Positions 40,836 to 50,131 of a stretch of DNA of 64,000 nucleotides are shown here, piece by piece. A model generated the notes under the pieces. The model did not search any database, had not been told where the DNA came from, and worked only from the letters and a program-made list of their open reading frames with translations. This DNA comes from Bryobacterales bacterium (GTDB lineage Bacteria; Acidobacteriota; Terriglobia; Bryobacterales; Bryobacteraceae). The translations under genes and the position numbers were made by a program. Every line of letters begins with the position of its first letter. The first letter of the stretch is position 1. The stretch lies in contig JAOAPR010000042.1 in NCBI GenBank assembly GCA_025463005.1, positions 1-64,000 of the forward strand. Reading direction: 5' to 3'.

Positions 40836-43312
40836 CCTTCGACCGCACCTGGGTGCTGGCGATCGCATGGCTTCCGCTCGCCTGGATTCTCTTCGAATGG
40901 CGACGCACTGCGCGCAAGCTGGGGCTGGTCCTCAAGGCGCTGTCTTTCACGGCGATCCTGCTGGCACTAGCCGAGCCGCGCGTAGTTCTGCAGGAGACGA
41001 AAGTCGCTCTGGCCGTGCTGGTGGATACTTCCGCCAGTTCCTCGACCGCCGATCTCGAGCGCGCCTCGCAACTGGCTCAGACCATGGGAGGAGCGCAGGG
41101 GCGCCACTGGATGCGCGTGGTCCCATTCGCGCGCTCGACACGCAACCTGGCTCCCAGCGAACAACAGAAAAATATCCGGCTTACGCCGACTTCGGGCGAA
41201 GCGGGTCGCGCCACCGATCTCGAAGCAGCAGTTCGCGAGGCGATCGCGTCGCTGCCCGCCGGCATGGTGCCGCGCGTTGCGCTCATTTCGGACGGCAAGG
41301 AAAACAAGGGCAGCATTGCGCGAGCGGCCTGGCAGGCGCAGCAACTGGGCATTCCGATCGATACGTTCGCGCTGGCAGGTCATGCCAAGCCGGCTTTGCG
41401 GCTGGAATCCGTGAGTCTGCCTACCCTGGCGTTCACGGGCGAACAATTTCCGATTGACGTGGTGGTTTCCTCTCCATCCGCGGGTCCGGCGATGGTGGAG
41501 CTTTCGGCCGAAGGCAAGCCGCTTGGCCAAACGCAGGTGAATCTGGAACGCGGCGATAATCCGCTGCGGCTGCACGCCACCCTGGATACACCGGGGGCCC
41601 TCGATATTTCGGTGGCGATCCGCGCCGGCGCGCTGGGCGAAGTGCGCTTCGACCAGGCTGTTGTCCTGCGGCAGCCCAAGGTTTTGTACGTATCGCAGGA
41701 TCCCGCCGCGCAGGATTCGCATTTTCCGGCCACGCTCGCAAGCGCACACTTCGAAGTGAATCACGCCAGCGAACTCGGAGAAGTGCATCTGAACGACTAC
41801 CAGCTCGTTATCTTCAACAACTGGGATCTGGAGTCGATTCCCGCCAACGGTAAGCAGGCCCTGGAACAGTACGTAAAACAGGGCGGCGGGTTGCTCGTGA
41901 TCGGCGGCGAGCGGAATATGTACAAGGAGAATAAGACCGTCGAAGATCCTCTGGAGCGATCTTTGCCGGCCAAGCTGGCGCCTCCGCGCTCGCCCGAAGG
42001 CACAGCCGTGGTCCTGATCATCGACAAATCGTCATCGATGGAAGGACGCAAGATGGAGCTGGCGCGCGTCGCAGCCATCGGGGTGATCGAAAACCTGCGG
42101 CCGGTGGATCAGGTGGGCGTGCTGATCTTCGACAATTCCTTCGAGTGGGCGGTGCCCATCCGGCGAGCCGAGGATAAGACGCTGATCAAGCGCCTGATTT
42201 CGGGAATTACACCCGACGGTGGCACGCAGATCGCTCCAGCGCTCACGGAAGCCTTTCGGCGCATCCGTCCCGTAAGCGCCACCTACAAGCACATCGTTCT
42301 TTTGACCGACGGTATCTCGGAAGAAGGCGACAGCCTCACGCTTTCGAAAGAGGCGGAAGCTCAAAAGGTCACTATTTCTACAGTGGGTTTAGGACAGGAC
42401 GTGAATCGCAATTATCTGGAGCGGGTAGCTTCCTTCGCCGGCGGAAAATCGTACTTCCTCACCGAGCCGCAGGGTCTGGAGCAACTGCTGCTGCGCGACG
42501 TGCTGGAGCATACCGGTTCGACTACGGTGGAGCGCCCACTCACCCCAGAAGTGCTGAAGCACGCCGAGATTCTCAACGACGTCGGCATGGAAAGCGCGCC
42601 GATGCTCAAGGGCTACGTGCGGTTTACGTCCAAGCCGACCGCGGAGACCATATTGCAGCTCGACCGGCACGATCCACTACTGGCGCGCTGGCAGTACGGG
42701 CTGGGGCGCTCCGCGGTGTTTGCGTCGGATGCCAAGACCCGATGGGCGGCGGACTGGGTGTCCTGGAAAGGCTACGACAAGTTCTGGACCAATCTGTGCC
42801 GCGATCTGCTTCCGCGCGCCCAAGGTGGCGAGGCGGCCGTCGAGTATGACAGCGCCAATGGCGACCTGGTCGTCGAGTATCGCCTGGGTCGCGGCGTTCC
42901 GGAGCCCGATAAGATTCCCGACGTGTACGCCTTCGGGCCCGATGGATTTCAGCAGCCGATCCCGGTGAAGAAAGTCGCAACGGGCACGTTCCGAGGGCGC
43001 CTGCCGATCGGCTCGCGTCAAGGACTGTTCCGCGTCCGCACAGCCGAAGAATCGCGCGCCTTCCCCGAAGCCGGCTTGTATCGTCCGGAAGCCGAGCTGG
43101 CCGATTACGGATCGAACGAAGCGCTCCTCAAGCAGGTAGCCGCGTTTACCGGCGGTCGCTTCCAGCCCGATCCGGCAGCGGTATTTTCCGGCGGAGGCCG
43201 GTCCATCGCATCGTCACTGCAACTCTGGCCCGGACTGCTGGGATTCGCCGTGCTCCTGAGCCTTGCGGAGCTGGTGATGCGCAAATGGAAGGGCGTGATG
43301 GCGAAAGCCTGA
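40832..43312 (+). CDS. Membrane protein with two vWA domains and a GATase1-like domain
   Basis: 826 residues from the ATG at 40832 that overlaps the previous stop; a longer frame would only re-read that gene. Two N-terminal helices (about 6-22 and 32-48) precede a first vWA domain with intact MIDAS DTSASSS (Asp65), then a beta region, a GATase1-like segment (LVIFNNWDLESIPANGKQAL) and a second vWA domain with MIDAS DKSSSMEGR (Asp near 398) and LTDGISEEGD. A final helix (about 806-822) lies near the C-terminus (LLGFAVLLSLAELVMRKW). Two intact metal sites in one subunit contrast with the degenerate site of the BatA-like neighbour. It closes the operon and faces the REC-DUF3052 gene. Confidence 0.85.
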   Translation: MTFDRTWVLAIAWLPLAWILFEWRRTARKLGLVLKALSFTAILLALAEPRVVLQETKVALAVLVDTSASSSTADLERASQLAQTMGGAQGRHWMRVVPFARSTRNLAPSEQQKNIRLTPTSGEAGRATDLEAAVREAIASLPAGMVPRVALISDGKENKGSIARAAWQAQQLGIPIDTFALAGHAKPALRLESVSLPTLAFTGEQFPIDVVVSSPSAGPAMVELSAEGKPLGQTQVNLERGDNPLRLHATLDTPGALDISVAIRAGALGEVRFDQAVVLRQPKVLYVSQDPAAQDSHFPATLASAHFEVNHASELGEVHLNDYQLVIFNNWDLESIPANGKQALEQYVKQGGGLLVIGGERNMYKENKTVEDPLERSLPAKLAPPRSPEGTAVVLIIDKSSSMEGRKMELARVAAIGVIENLRPVDQVGVLIFDNSFEWAVPIRRAEDKTLIKRLISGITPDGGTQIAPALTEAFRRIRPVSATYKHIVLLTDGISEEGDSLTLSKEAEAQKVTISTVGLGQDVNRNYLERVASFAGGKSYFLTEPQGLEQLLLRDVLEHTGSTTVERPLTPEVLKHAEILNDVGMESAPMLKGYVRFTSKPTAETILQLDRHDPLLARWQYGLGRSAVFASDAKTRWAADWVSWKGYDKFWTNLCRDLLPRAQGGEAAVEYDSANGDLVVEYRLGRGVPEPDKIPDVYAFGPDGFQQPIPVKKVATGTFRGRLPIGSRQGLFRVRTAEESRAFPEAGLYRPEAELADYGSNEALLKQVAAFTGGRFQPDPAAVFSGGGRSIASSLQLWPGLLGFAVLLSLAELVMRKWKGVMAKA

Positions 43313-43317
43313 CCCCA

Positions 43318-44091
43318 CTATTTTTTCCGCGTGAACAGCAGCCCGGTCCAGATTTCGTTCACCGAGCAAACCTTGTAATCGACCAATCCGACGGCCAGCG
43401 CCGATTCACGAACTAAACCTTGCGTGAGGCCCGATGGCGCCCGGCCAGCCTGCTGCTTCGGATAAATGATCCAAAGCCGGGTTGCGAAAGCGCGTCTGCG
43501 CATTGCGGCAAGTCCGGACAGGTACGCGTCGGGCTCGCGGACGAACCACAACGTCAACGGCAGGGCTTCCTGCGGCTCCTCCTCGAGCGAGACGTCCTTC
43601 GGAAGCTTGCCTAGCACCCGCAGGTAATCGGGCGGCGGATCGAGCACGGCCACACGGGCGCCCGCCTTGATGCCGAGCTTCTCCGCGGTGGTACGGTCGG
43701 TGCGATTCATCATGCGCGGAGGCGTCACCGGGTCAGCTAGCGGCTTCACGCGCTTCAACGCCGACGCCAACCCCGAACGCGAAGTGTAAACGGCGTCGGG
43801 AAGGTCTTTTCGAATACTCTCGACTTTTTCCGGATCGCCGTCCACGAAGACGATGGGAATGTGCCGGAGGGACGTGCTCGCGCGCATCTCCGCGGCAATA
43901 TGCCTGCCGTGAGAGGGGAGCCTCGTCAGATCGATCACCACAGCTAAGGGGAAAGGAGACTTGCGCAAGGAGCGCCAGCTGCCGCCGGCGGTGTCGCCGG
44001 TGTACTCAACCGTGAAGCCGCTTGCGCGCATGCCGGCGATCAAGGGCTTGGCCTCTTCGGCCCGCCAATGAAAAAGTCGCACGCGAGGCAT
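43318..44091 (-). CDS. Receiver-like / DUF3052 fusion protein
   Basis: 257 residues. The N-terminal part (about 1-115) resembles a response-regulator receiver: RLFHWRAEEAKPLIAGMRASG, VVIDLTRLPSHG with a candidate Asp, and IPIVFVDGDPEKVESI, but the usual N-terminal acidic pair is missing. The C-terminal part (about 130-257) matches DUF3052: AEKLGIKAGARVAVLDPPPDY, LWFVREPDAYLSGLAAMR, WIIYPKQQAGRAPSGLTQ and VGLVDYKVCSVNEIWTGLLF. DUF3052 proteins are small and uncharacterised. TATAAA ends five bases before the start, with no ribosome site. Confidence 0.75.
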   Translation of the reverse strand: MPRVRLFHWRAEEAKPLIAGMRASGFTVEYTGDTAGGSWRSLRKSPFPLAVVIDLTRLPSHGRHIAAEMRASTSLRHIPIVFVDGDPEKVESIRKDLPDAVYTSRSGLASALKRVKPLADPVTPPRMMNRTDRTTAEKLGIKAGARVAVLDPPPDYLRVLGKLPKDVSLEEEPQEALPLTLWFVREPDAYLSGLAAMRRRAFATRLWIIYPKQQAGRAPSGLTQGLVRESALAVGLVDYKVCSVNEIWTGLLFTRKK

Positions 44092-44096
44092 GCCGA

Positions 44097-44102
44097 TTTA
44101 TA
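44097..44102 (-). promoter_or_regulatory. TATAAA -10-like element before the REC-DUF3052 gene
   Basis: On the minus strand TATAAA ends five bases ahead of the ATG at 44091, and no Shine-Dalgarno lies between. This fits the leaderless pattern seen at several other genes in the window. Confidence 0.4.
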
Positions 44103-44221
44103 TTGTGAAACAAGATACCGGCCGGGCTGGCTCCTCTACCCGGCCGGTGTCGATCGGGCGACTTATTCCAGTCGTCCGTTCCTCCGACACTGGTATACGC
44201 GCGGTGTGGAACAAAACCAGC

Positions 44222-45238
44222 TCAGGACGCCGGGAAATTCTTCTTCAGCAACTCCAGCTTGCCGATCGCGGCCCCCGAATCGATCGATCGGGCGGCTAAT
44301 TCCATGCCAGAGCGCAGATCTGCGGCAAACCCGGCCGCTAGCAAACCGGCCGCCGCGTTAACCAGGACAATGTCGCGCCCGGGACCAGGAGCCCCACCCA
44401 AAAGCACACGTATAATCTGCGCGTTACACGAAGAATCTCCACCTTTGAGTGAATCTGGATGAGCGGTATTTACCCCAAAATCCACCGCTCCCCAAACGTG
44501 CCTGGCGACGCCCCGCCCCGTGACTTCATAAACGTCGGTATCAGCTGTGGTGGTGATCTCGTCCAGGCCGTCCTGCCCGTGCACCACGAAGGCTCTGCGG
44601 GTTCCCAGCTCAAACAAAGCTTCAGCCATGAGTTTAGCCGCACCAAGCGACGGCGCTCCGATCAACTGCGCGCGAGCCCGTGCCGGATTCACCAATGGTC
44701 CCAGCAGATTGAACACGGTGCGAATTTTGAGTGCTCGCCGCACTGGTTGGGCATGCTTCATCGCCGGATGCAGTGCCGGCGCGAACAGAAATCCGATACC
44801 GGTCTCGCGAATCGAACGGCCGCTCTCCTCGGGCGTCACACCGGTTACGCGCACACCCAAGGCCTCCAGGACATCGGCGCTCCCGCTGTTACTCGATATG
44901 GATCGGTTGCCGTGCTTGGCGACGCGCGCACCGGCGCCCGCCATGACGATCGCCGCGGCAGTCGAAATGTTGAACGTCCCGCACCCATCGCCGCCGGTTC
45001 CACTTGTGTCGATCACGTCGGGACCAGCGTCCACCACGATCATGCGATCGCGCATCGCGCGCGCGAATCCGGCCACCTCCGCGGCGGTTTCACCCTTCAT
45101 CTTCAGCGCCACCAGGAATCCGGCGATCTCGGCATCGCCCGCCTGGCCTTCAAGCAGCACGCCCATGGCTTCGCGGGCTTCCTCCGAAGAAAGGTCGGAG
45201 CCCGCTGCAACGCGATGCAAATAAGGCAGGAGGGACAT
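44222..45238 (-). CDS. trpD: Anthranilate phosphoribosyltransferase
   Basis: 338 residues, the normal length. It joins anthranilate to PRPP in tryptophan synthesis. The PRPP loop is DVIDTSGTGGDGCGTFNIST, and anthranilate/metal residues lie in VAKHGNRSISSNSGSADVLEALG and the segment FLFAPALHPAMKHAQPVRR. No other trp gene is present. TATAGC ends seven bases before the ATG, without a ribosome site. The gene diverges from sucC across a 40-base region containing the AGTGA/TCACT dyad. The stretch from its stop to the REC-DUF3052 start (44092-44221) holds no recognisable gene. Confidence 0.95.
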   Translation of the reverse strand: MSLLPYLHRVAAGSDLSSEEAREAMGVLLEGQAGDAEIAGFLVALKMKGETAAEVAGFARAMRDRMIVVDAGPDVIDTSGTGGDGCGTFNISTAAAIVMAGAGARVAKHGNRSISSNSGSADVLEALGVRVTGVTPEESGRSIRETGIGFLFAPALHPAMKHAQPVRRALKIRTVFNLLGPLVNPARARAQLIGAPSLGAAKLMAEALFELGTRRAFVVHGQDGLDEITTTADTDVYEVTGRGVARHVWGAVDFGVNTAHPDSLKGGDSSCNAQIIRVLLGGAPGPGRDIVLVNAAAGLLAAGFAADLRSGMELAARSIDSGAAIGKLELLKKNFPAS

Positions 45239-45250
45239 GACGTGCGCTAT

Positions 45251-45267
45251 AGTGAGAATTCTTCACT
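45251..45267. promoter_or_regulatory. Dyad between trpD and sucC
   Basis: AGTGA-GAATTC-T-TCACT is a near-perfect inverted repeat with a GAATTC centre, inside the 40 bases that separate the divergent trpD and sucC starts. A TATAGT (45248-45253) for sucC overlaps its left arm. It could be an operator acting on both genes. No regulator is known from the sequence. Confidence 0.35.
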
Positions 45268-45278
45268 GTAGCATCGCA

Positions 45279-46436
45279 ATGAAAATCCATGAATATCAGA
45301 CCAAGGCCCTCTTGGCACGATACGGAGTCCCTGTCCCGAGAGGCGAAGTAGCGCTTTCGGCCGAAGAAGCCAAGGCAGCGGCGACACGCATCGGAGGCAG
45401 CGTGGTCGTGAAGGCGCAGATCCACGCGGGCGGCCGAGGCAAGGGCGGCGGCGTGAAAGTTGCCAAGGACGCACAAGATGCCGCCGAAATCGCTCAAAAG
45501 ATCCTGGGCATGACGCTCGTCACGCATCAGACCGGTCCGGAAGGCCGCGTGGTCAAGCGTGTGCTGATCGAAGAAACATTGCCGATCGAGCGCGAGCTGT
45601 ACCTGGGCATCGTGCTCGATCGCGCTCACGGCAAGAACGTGTTTATGGCGTCGGCCGATGGCGGCGTGGAGATCGAAGAGGTAGCCGCCAAAACGCCCGA
45701 GCGGATCTTGAAAGAGCCGATGGAGCCAGGACTCGGACTGACACCGTTTCAGGCCCGCAAACTGGCCTACGGCATCGGGATTTCCGGCGCCCAGGCAAAT
45801 CTGGCGGCGCAGGCGATGATGGCTCTGGCACGCGCGAACGAAGCGCTGGACGCTTCGCTGGCCGAAATCAATCCGTTCATCCTGACCAAGGACGGAAAGG
45901 TCTACGCGCTCGACGCCAAGATGAATCTCGACGACAATGCCTTGTTCCGCCACAAGGATTTGCAGGAGCTGCGCGATCTGAACGAAGAAGATCCTCTGGA
46001 AGTGGAAGCCTCGCGCTTCGGGCTGACCTACATCAAGCTCGATGGCAACGTCGCCTGCCTTGTGAACGGCGCGGGATTGGCCATGGCCACCATGGATATT
46101 GTGAAGTTCGCGGGTGGCAGTCCGGCAAATTTCCTGGATGCCGGCGGGGGCGCCAACGTCGAACAGATCCGGAACGCTTTTCGCATTCTGCTGTCCGACA
46201 AATCCGTAAAGGCGGTGTTGATCAATGTGTTCTGCGGAATCCTGCGCGGCGATATCGTCGCCAAGGGTGTAGTGGAGGCAACCAACGCGATGACGCAGAA
46301 TATTCCGATCGTGGTCCGCATGGAAGGTACCAACGCAGAAGAGGGACGAAAGATCCTGAAGGAATCCGGACTCAAAATAATCGTCGCTGAAGGGATGCGC
46401 GACGCAGCCGAGAAGGTGGTAGAAGCCGCCCGATGA
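45279..46436 (+). CDS. sucC: Succinyl-CoA synthetase (ADP-forming) beta subunit
   Basis: 385 residues from the ATG at 45279 ([20 protein letters not shown]). An earlier in-frame start overlaps trpD and the dyad and is unlikely. The N-terminal ATP-grasp domain ([22 protein letters not shown]) is followed by the C-terminal ligase domain with [27 protein letters not shown]. With SucD it converts succinyl-CoA, phosphate and ADP to succinate, CoA and ATP in the citric acid cycle. The sucD start overlaps its stop by four bases. Confidence 0.95.
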   Translation: MKIHEYQTKALLARYGVPVPRGEVALSAEEAKAAATRIGGSVVVKAQIHAGGRGKGGGVKVAKDAQDAAEIAQKILGMTLVTHQTGPEGRVVKRVLIEETLPIERELYLGIVLDRAHGKNVFMASADGGVEIEEVAAKTPERILKEPMEPGLGLTPFQARKLAYGIGISGAQANLAAQAMMALARANEALDASLAEINPFILTKDGKVYALDAKMNLDDNALFRHKDLQELRDLNEEDPLEVEASRFGLTYIKLDGNVACLVNGAGLAMATMDIVKFAGGSPANFLDAGGGANVEQIRNAFRILLSDKSVKAVLINVFCGILRGDIVAKGVVEATNAMTQNIPIVVRMEGTNAEEGRKILKESGLKIIVAEGMRDAAEKVVEAAR

Positions 46437-47302
46437 GTGTCTTGGTCAACGAGAGCACCCGCGTGCTGGTGCAGGGATTTACCGGTAAAGAAGGCACGTT
46501 CCATGCCCAGCAGGCCATCGCCTATGGGACCAAGGTGGTCGGAGGCGTCACCCCGGGCAAGGGCGGCCAAAAACATCTCGACCTTCCCGTGTTCGATACT
46601 GTCGCGGATGCGGTTCAGGCAACCGGCGCGAACGCAACCGTAATTTTCGTGCCTCCACCCTTCGCCGCCGACGCGATCATGGAAGCCGCCGATGCGGACT
46701 TGCCGCTAGTTGTGTGCATCACCGAAGGAATTCCGCAGGCGGATATGGTCCGCACTTGGGCGTATCTCAAAGATCACCCTGGCACACGGTTGATTGGCCC
46801 CAACTGCCCCGGCGTCATCTCGCCGGGCAAATGCAAGATCGGCATCATGCCCGCGCATATCCACAAGCAGGGCCATGTGGGCGTCGTCTCGCGCTCGGGA
46901 ACACTGACTTACGAAGCGGTCGGCCAGCTCACCGGCCTCGGCATCGGACAATCCACCTGCATCGGCATTGGCGGCGATCCGATCATCGGTACCAGCTTCA
47001 TCGACGCTATCCGGCTGTTCAACGAAGATCCCGATACGCACGCGATCGTGATGATCGGCGAGATTGGCGGCAACGCTGAGGAATCGGCCGCGGCCTACAT
47101 CCAGAAAAACGTCAAGAAACCGGTGGTGGGATTCATTGCCGGACAAACCGCGCCGCCCGGACGCCGCATGGGTCATGCCGGCGCAATCATTTCAGGCGGG
47201 AGCGGCAAGGCTGCCGACAAGATCGCCGCCATGAAGGCCGCCGGCATCGACGTGTGCGCGTCGCCGGCCGAAATCGGCGAAAGAATCAAGAAACATCTTT
47301 AG
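46433..47302 (+). CDS. sucD: Succinyl-CoA synthetase alpha subunit
   Basis: 289 residues. The CoA-binding Rossmann domain ([19 protein letters not shown]) and the ligase domain with the phosphorylated active-site His in [17 protein letters not shown] are both present; CoA contacts lie in [20 protein letters not shown]. It pairs with the overlapping sucC product. The ndk gene follows after six bases, which would place nucleotide interconversion beside the ATP/GTP-forming step. Confidence 0.96.
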   Translation: MSVLVNESTRVLVQGFTGKEGTFHAQQAIAYGTKVVGGVTPGKGGQKHLDLPVFDTVADAVQATGANATVIFVPPPFAADAIMEAADADLPLVVCITEGIPQADMVRTWAYLKDHPGTRLIGPNCPGVISPGKCKIGIMPAHIHKQGHVGVVSRSGTLTYEAVGQLTGLGIGQSTCIGIGGDPIIGTSFIDAIRLFNEDPDTHAIVMIGEIGGNAEESAAAYIQKNVKKPVVGFIAGQTAPPGRRMGHAGAIISGGSGKAADKIAAMKAAGIDVCASPAEIGERIKKHL

Positions 47303-47308
47303 GAGACT

Positions 47309-47722
47309 ATGGAACGCACGTTTGCAATCATCAAGCCCGACGCTGTCGCGGCCAACCAGAGCGGCGAGATTATCGCCAGCGCTCAAAAAGCCGGATTCCG
47401 GATCGCCGGTATGAAAATGAAACGGCTGAGCCAGACGGAGGCGGAGGCCTTCTACGCCGTCCATCGCGAACGGCCTTTCTACGGTTCGCTGGTGAAGTTC
47501 ATGACCGAAGGCCCGGTGGTGGTGATGGTCCTGGAAGGGCCGGACGCCATCAAGAAATGGCGCGATACCATGGGCGCCACCAATCCCGCTAATGCCGCCG
47601 AGGGCACCATCCGCAAGCGTTTCGCAACCAGCATCGAGCGCAACTGCGTACACGGGTCGGACGCGCCGGAAACGGCCGACCAGGAGATCCCGTTCTTCTT
47701 CAGCACTGCGGAACTGCTTTAG
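47309..47722 (+). CDS. ndk: Nucleoside diphosphate kinase
   Basis: 137 residues, full length, with AGGAGA five bases before the ATG. It transfers the gamma phosphate among nucleotides via a phosphohistidine. The opening [14 protein letters not shown], the segment [26 protein letters not shown] and the active-site His in [17 protein letters not shown] are all intact. It is the third gene of a sucC-sucD-ndk transcript. Its last 23 bases overlap the end of the convergent NfeD-like protease gene. Confidence 0.96.
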   Translation: MERTFAIIKPDAVAANQSGEIIASAQKAGFRIAGMKMKRLSQTEAEAFYAVHRERPFYGSLVKFMTEGPVVVMVLEGPDAIKKWRDTMGATNPANAAEGTIRKRFATSIERNCVHGSDAPETADQEIPFFFSTAELL

Positions 47723-48992
47723 CCTCGACTCGTACGGGCTCCACTCGCAGCTTCAACCCCTCGATCGCAACGACGCGCACTTCCTCGCCCGGCTGCACTG
47801 GCACGGGCGACACGGCGTCCCAATATTCGCCGTGCACGAACACTTTACCGGCCGGAGCGAGCGTGGTTCGCGCCTCGCCGATTTCATTGAGCAAGCCTTC
47901 GCCGCCGGTCAGGGCTTTGTTCCGGCGAGCGCGCAGAGCCAGCGTCAGAAGGAACATCGTGATCACCGCGAAGGGAATGGATACCGAGAGGGCTGTGACC
48001 AGACGGATACGCATCTCCGGCGGACCATCGACAAGCATCAGCGCGCCCAGAACCATGGCGACGGTGCCGCCCGTGCCCAGGACTCCGTGCGAGGCGTAGT
48101 GCGCCTCCAAGATGAACAGCGCTCCTCCCAGCAGCAGCAGGGAGACTCCTACCCAGTTGAGCGGGAGCACGGCCAGCGAGGACAGCCCCATCAGCAATAG
48201 AATGCCTCCCGCGACTCCCGGCAGGATCAGCCCGGGCGAAGTAAATTCCACGTACAGACCCAGCGCTCCCACCACCAGAAGAATGAACCCGATGTTGGGA
48301 TCGGCGATGGCACTGATGATCCGCTCCCGCAGCGTCGGCTGGTATGGGACCACCTCCGCGCCGCTCAGATGCAGGACTTCCTTGCGGCCGTCGAAGCGCG
48401 TGATTTCGCGCCCATCCAAGGTCTCGAACAGTTTCTGCTCGTTGGGCGCGATCAGGTCGATCAAATGCTGGTCGAGTGCTTCCTTTTCGGTAAACGAGCT
48501 GGCTTGGCGAATGGTGGTCTCGGCCAGGGTGGCGTTGCGCCCGCGCTTTTCCACGGTGCTCCGGAGCCACGCGGCTGCGTCGTTTTCAACTTTGTGGCGC
48601 ATGGTCTCATCCATCTGGCCGCCGAGCGCCACCGGCGAGGAAGCTCCGGTATTGGTGCCCGGAGCCATGGCTGCCACGTCCGCCGCTTCGAGAATAAAGA
48701 ACCCGGCGGAAGCCGCGCGGCCGCCGCTGGGAGTCACGTACGCGATCACCGGCACGCGTGAGGCGACGATCTTTTCATTGATCTGGCGCGTGGCCTCCAG
48801 CATGCCACCGGGAGTGTTGAGCCGGATCAATACCGCTGCGGCGTTCTGGCTAGCAGCCTGGTCCAGGGCGTGCGCTAGCAGATCCACCGTGATGGGATGG
48901 ATCACGCCGTCGATGTCCACCGCGATCACCTTTGGCCCAGCAGCGGCCAGCAAGCTTGCCGCCAGCGCAGCCAGACAAACCTGCTTGAACAT
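47700..48992 (-). CDS. NfeD/ClpP-like membrane serine protease
   Basis: 430 residues from the ATG at 48992; an upstream frame adds 35 residues without signal-peptide character. The signal peptide (about 1-18) is followed by a ClpP-class protease domain (about 20-200) with the catalytic Ser in [14 protein letters not shown] and a candidate Lys in STVEKRGRN (Ser-Lys dyad of the STOPP/NfeD1b family). Four or more membrane helices follow (about 240-370), and then a C-terminal NfeD OB-fold ([27 protein letters not shown]). The family usually works with stomatin-type proteins, none of which is adjacent. The 3' end overlaps ndk by 23 bases. Confidence 0.9.
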   Translation of the reverse strand: MFKQVCLAALAASLLAAAGPKVIAVDIDGVIHPITVDLLAHALDQAASQNAAAVLIRLNTPGGMLEATRQINEKIVASRVPVIAYVTPSGGRAASAGFFILEAADVAAMAPGTNTGASSPVALGGQMDETMRHKVENDAAAWLRSTVEKRGRNATLAETTIRQASSFTEKEALDQHLIDLIAPNEQKLFETLDGREITRFDGRKEVLHLSGAEVVPYQPTLRERIISAIADPNIGFILLVVGALGLYVEFTSPGLILPGVAGGILLLMGLSSLAVLPLNWVGVSLLLLGGALFILEAHYASHGVLGTGGTVAMVLGALMLVDGPPEMRIRLVTALSVSIPFAVITMFLLTLALRARRNKALTGGEGLLNEIGEARTTLAPAGKVFVHGEYWDAVSPVPVQPGEEVRVVAIEGLKLRVEPVRVEAKAVPQC

Positions 48993-49105
48993 GTTGGATA
49001 CCCCACTACTACAGTACCGCCGCCCCGGAACAGGTTCAGGCACGACGCTCGGCGCGTGGGAGAGTCCTACTACACCTTTCCTGCATCCCGGCGACACTAC
49101 ACTAG

Positions 49106-50125
49106 ATGGTAGTGCCTGACAAAATTCTGGTTCGCGCCACCAACTGGGTGGGCGACGCGGTCATGTCGCTGCCGGCATTGCGTGCGCTCCGCCAGCGGTT
49201 CCCGCAAGCCCGGATATCGATTCTCGCCAAGCCCTGGGTGGCCGATCTCTATCGCCGCGAACACTTTTGCGATGAACTGATTCCCTACACTGCGCGGACG
49301 CTCGGCGAAAAGTGGGCCGGCGCGCGCGAGCTTCGCCGGGGCCATTTCGATACTGCGATCCTGTTGCAGAATGCGTTTGAGGCGGCTGCGATCGCCTATC
49401 TCGCAGGGATCCCCGAGCGGATCGGCTATGCTCGCGACGGCCGGACGTTTCTGCTCACCCGCGCGATTCCGGTTCCCCGCCCCGGCGAGATCCCGCGACA
49501 CGAAAGTTTCTATTACCTGGAACTGCTTCGCCGCGCCGGAATCCTGGACGATCTGCCCGCAAACGAGCTGGTCCGCCTGGAAGGTGCTCCAGCCGCGCGG
49601 TCGGCGGGTCTGGAGCGATTCCGCCAATTGGGGCTCGGCGAAGTCATCATCGGTGTGAGTCCCGGGGCCGCTTACGGAACCGCCAAGCGTTGGCTGCCGG
49701 AGAGGTTCGCTGAATCGGCCAATCAGGTTGCGAGCGAACTCGGCGCGGCCGTAGCCATCTTCGGTTCGAAGGACGAGCGCGACCTGTGTGAGTCAGTGGC
49801 TGCTTCAATTAGTGTTCCCGCGAAAAACTTTGCGGGAGAAACTTCGCTCGCCGAGTTCATCGATCTGGCCGCGGCTTGCCGTGTCTACCTGACCAACGAT
49901 TCCGGCGCGATGCACATCGCCTCCGCCCTAGGCGTTCCGACTGTCGCCGTCTTCGGCGCGACGGACGACCAGGCCACCGGCCCTACGGGTCCTCTGGCGA
50001 AGGTGGTCCGCGAAGCAGTGGAGTGCAGTCCTTGCCTGAAGCGCGAATGTCCCATCGATCACCGCTGCATGACCCGCGTGAGCGCGTCGCGAGTAGCGGA
50101 AGCGGCATTGGAACTGCTGAAATAG
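49106..50125 (+). CDS. waaF: ADP-heptose:LPS heptosyltransferase II
   Basis: 339 residues, glycosyltransferase family 9. N-terminal KILVRATNWVGDAVMSLPALRALRQRFP, and the nucleotide-sugar end DSGAMHIASALGVPTVAVFG plus GPTGPLAKVV. It adds a heptose to the inner core of lipopolysaccharide. The start may be the ATG at 49106 or the GTG at 49112; TACACT (49098-49103) is only eight bases from the GTG, so a leaderless GTG start is plausible. The waaC gene follows after six bases. Confidence 0.9.
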   Translation: MVVPDKILVRATNWVGDAVMSLPALRALRQRFPQARISILAKPWVADLYRREHFCDELIPYTARTLGEKWAGARELRRGHFDTAILLQNAFEAAAIAYLAGIPERIGYARDGRTFLLTRAIPVPRPGEIPRHESFYYLELLRRAGILDDLPANELVRLEGAPAARSAGLERFRQLGLGEVIIGVSPGAAYGTAKRWLPERFAESANQVASELGAAVAIFGSKDERDLCESVAASISVPAKNFAGETSLAEFIDLAAACRVYLTNDSGAMHIASALGVPTVAVFGATDDQATGPTGPLAKVVREAVECSPCLKRECPIDHRCMTRVSASRVAEAALELLK

Positions 50126-50131
50126 GCAACG

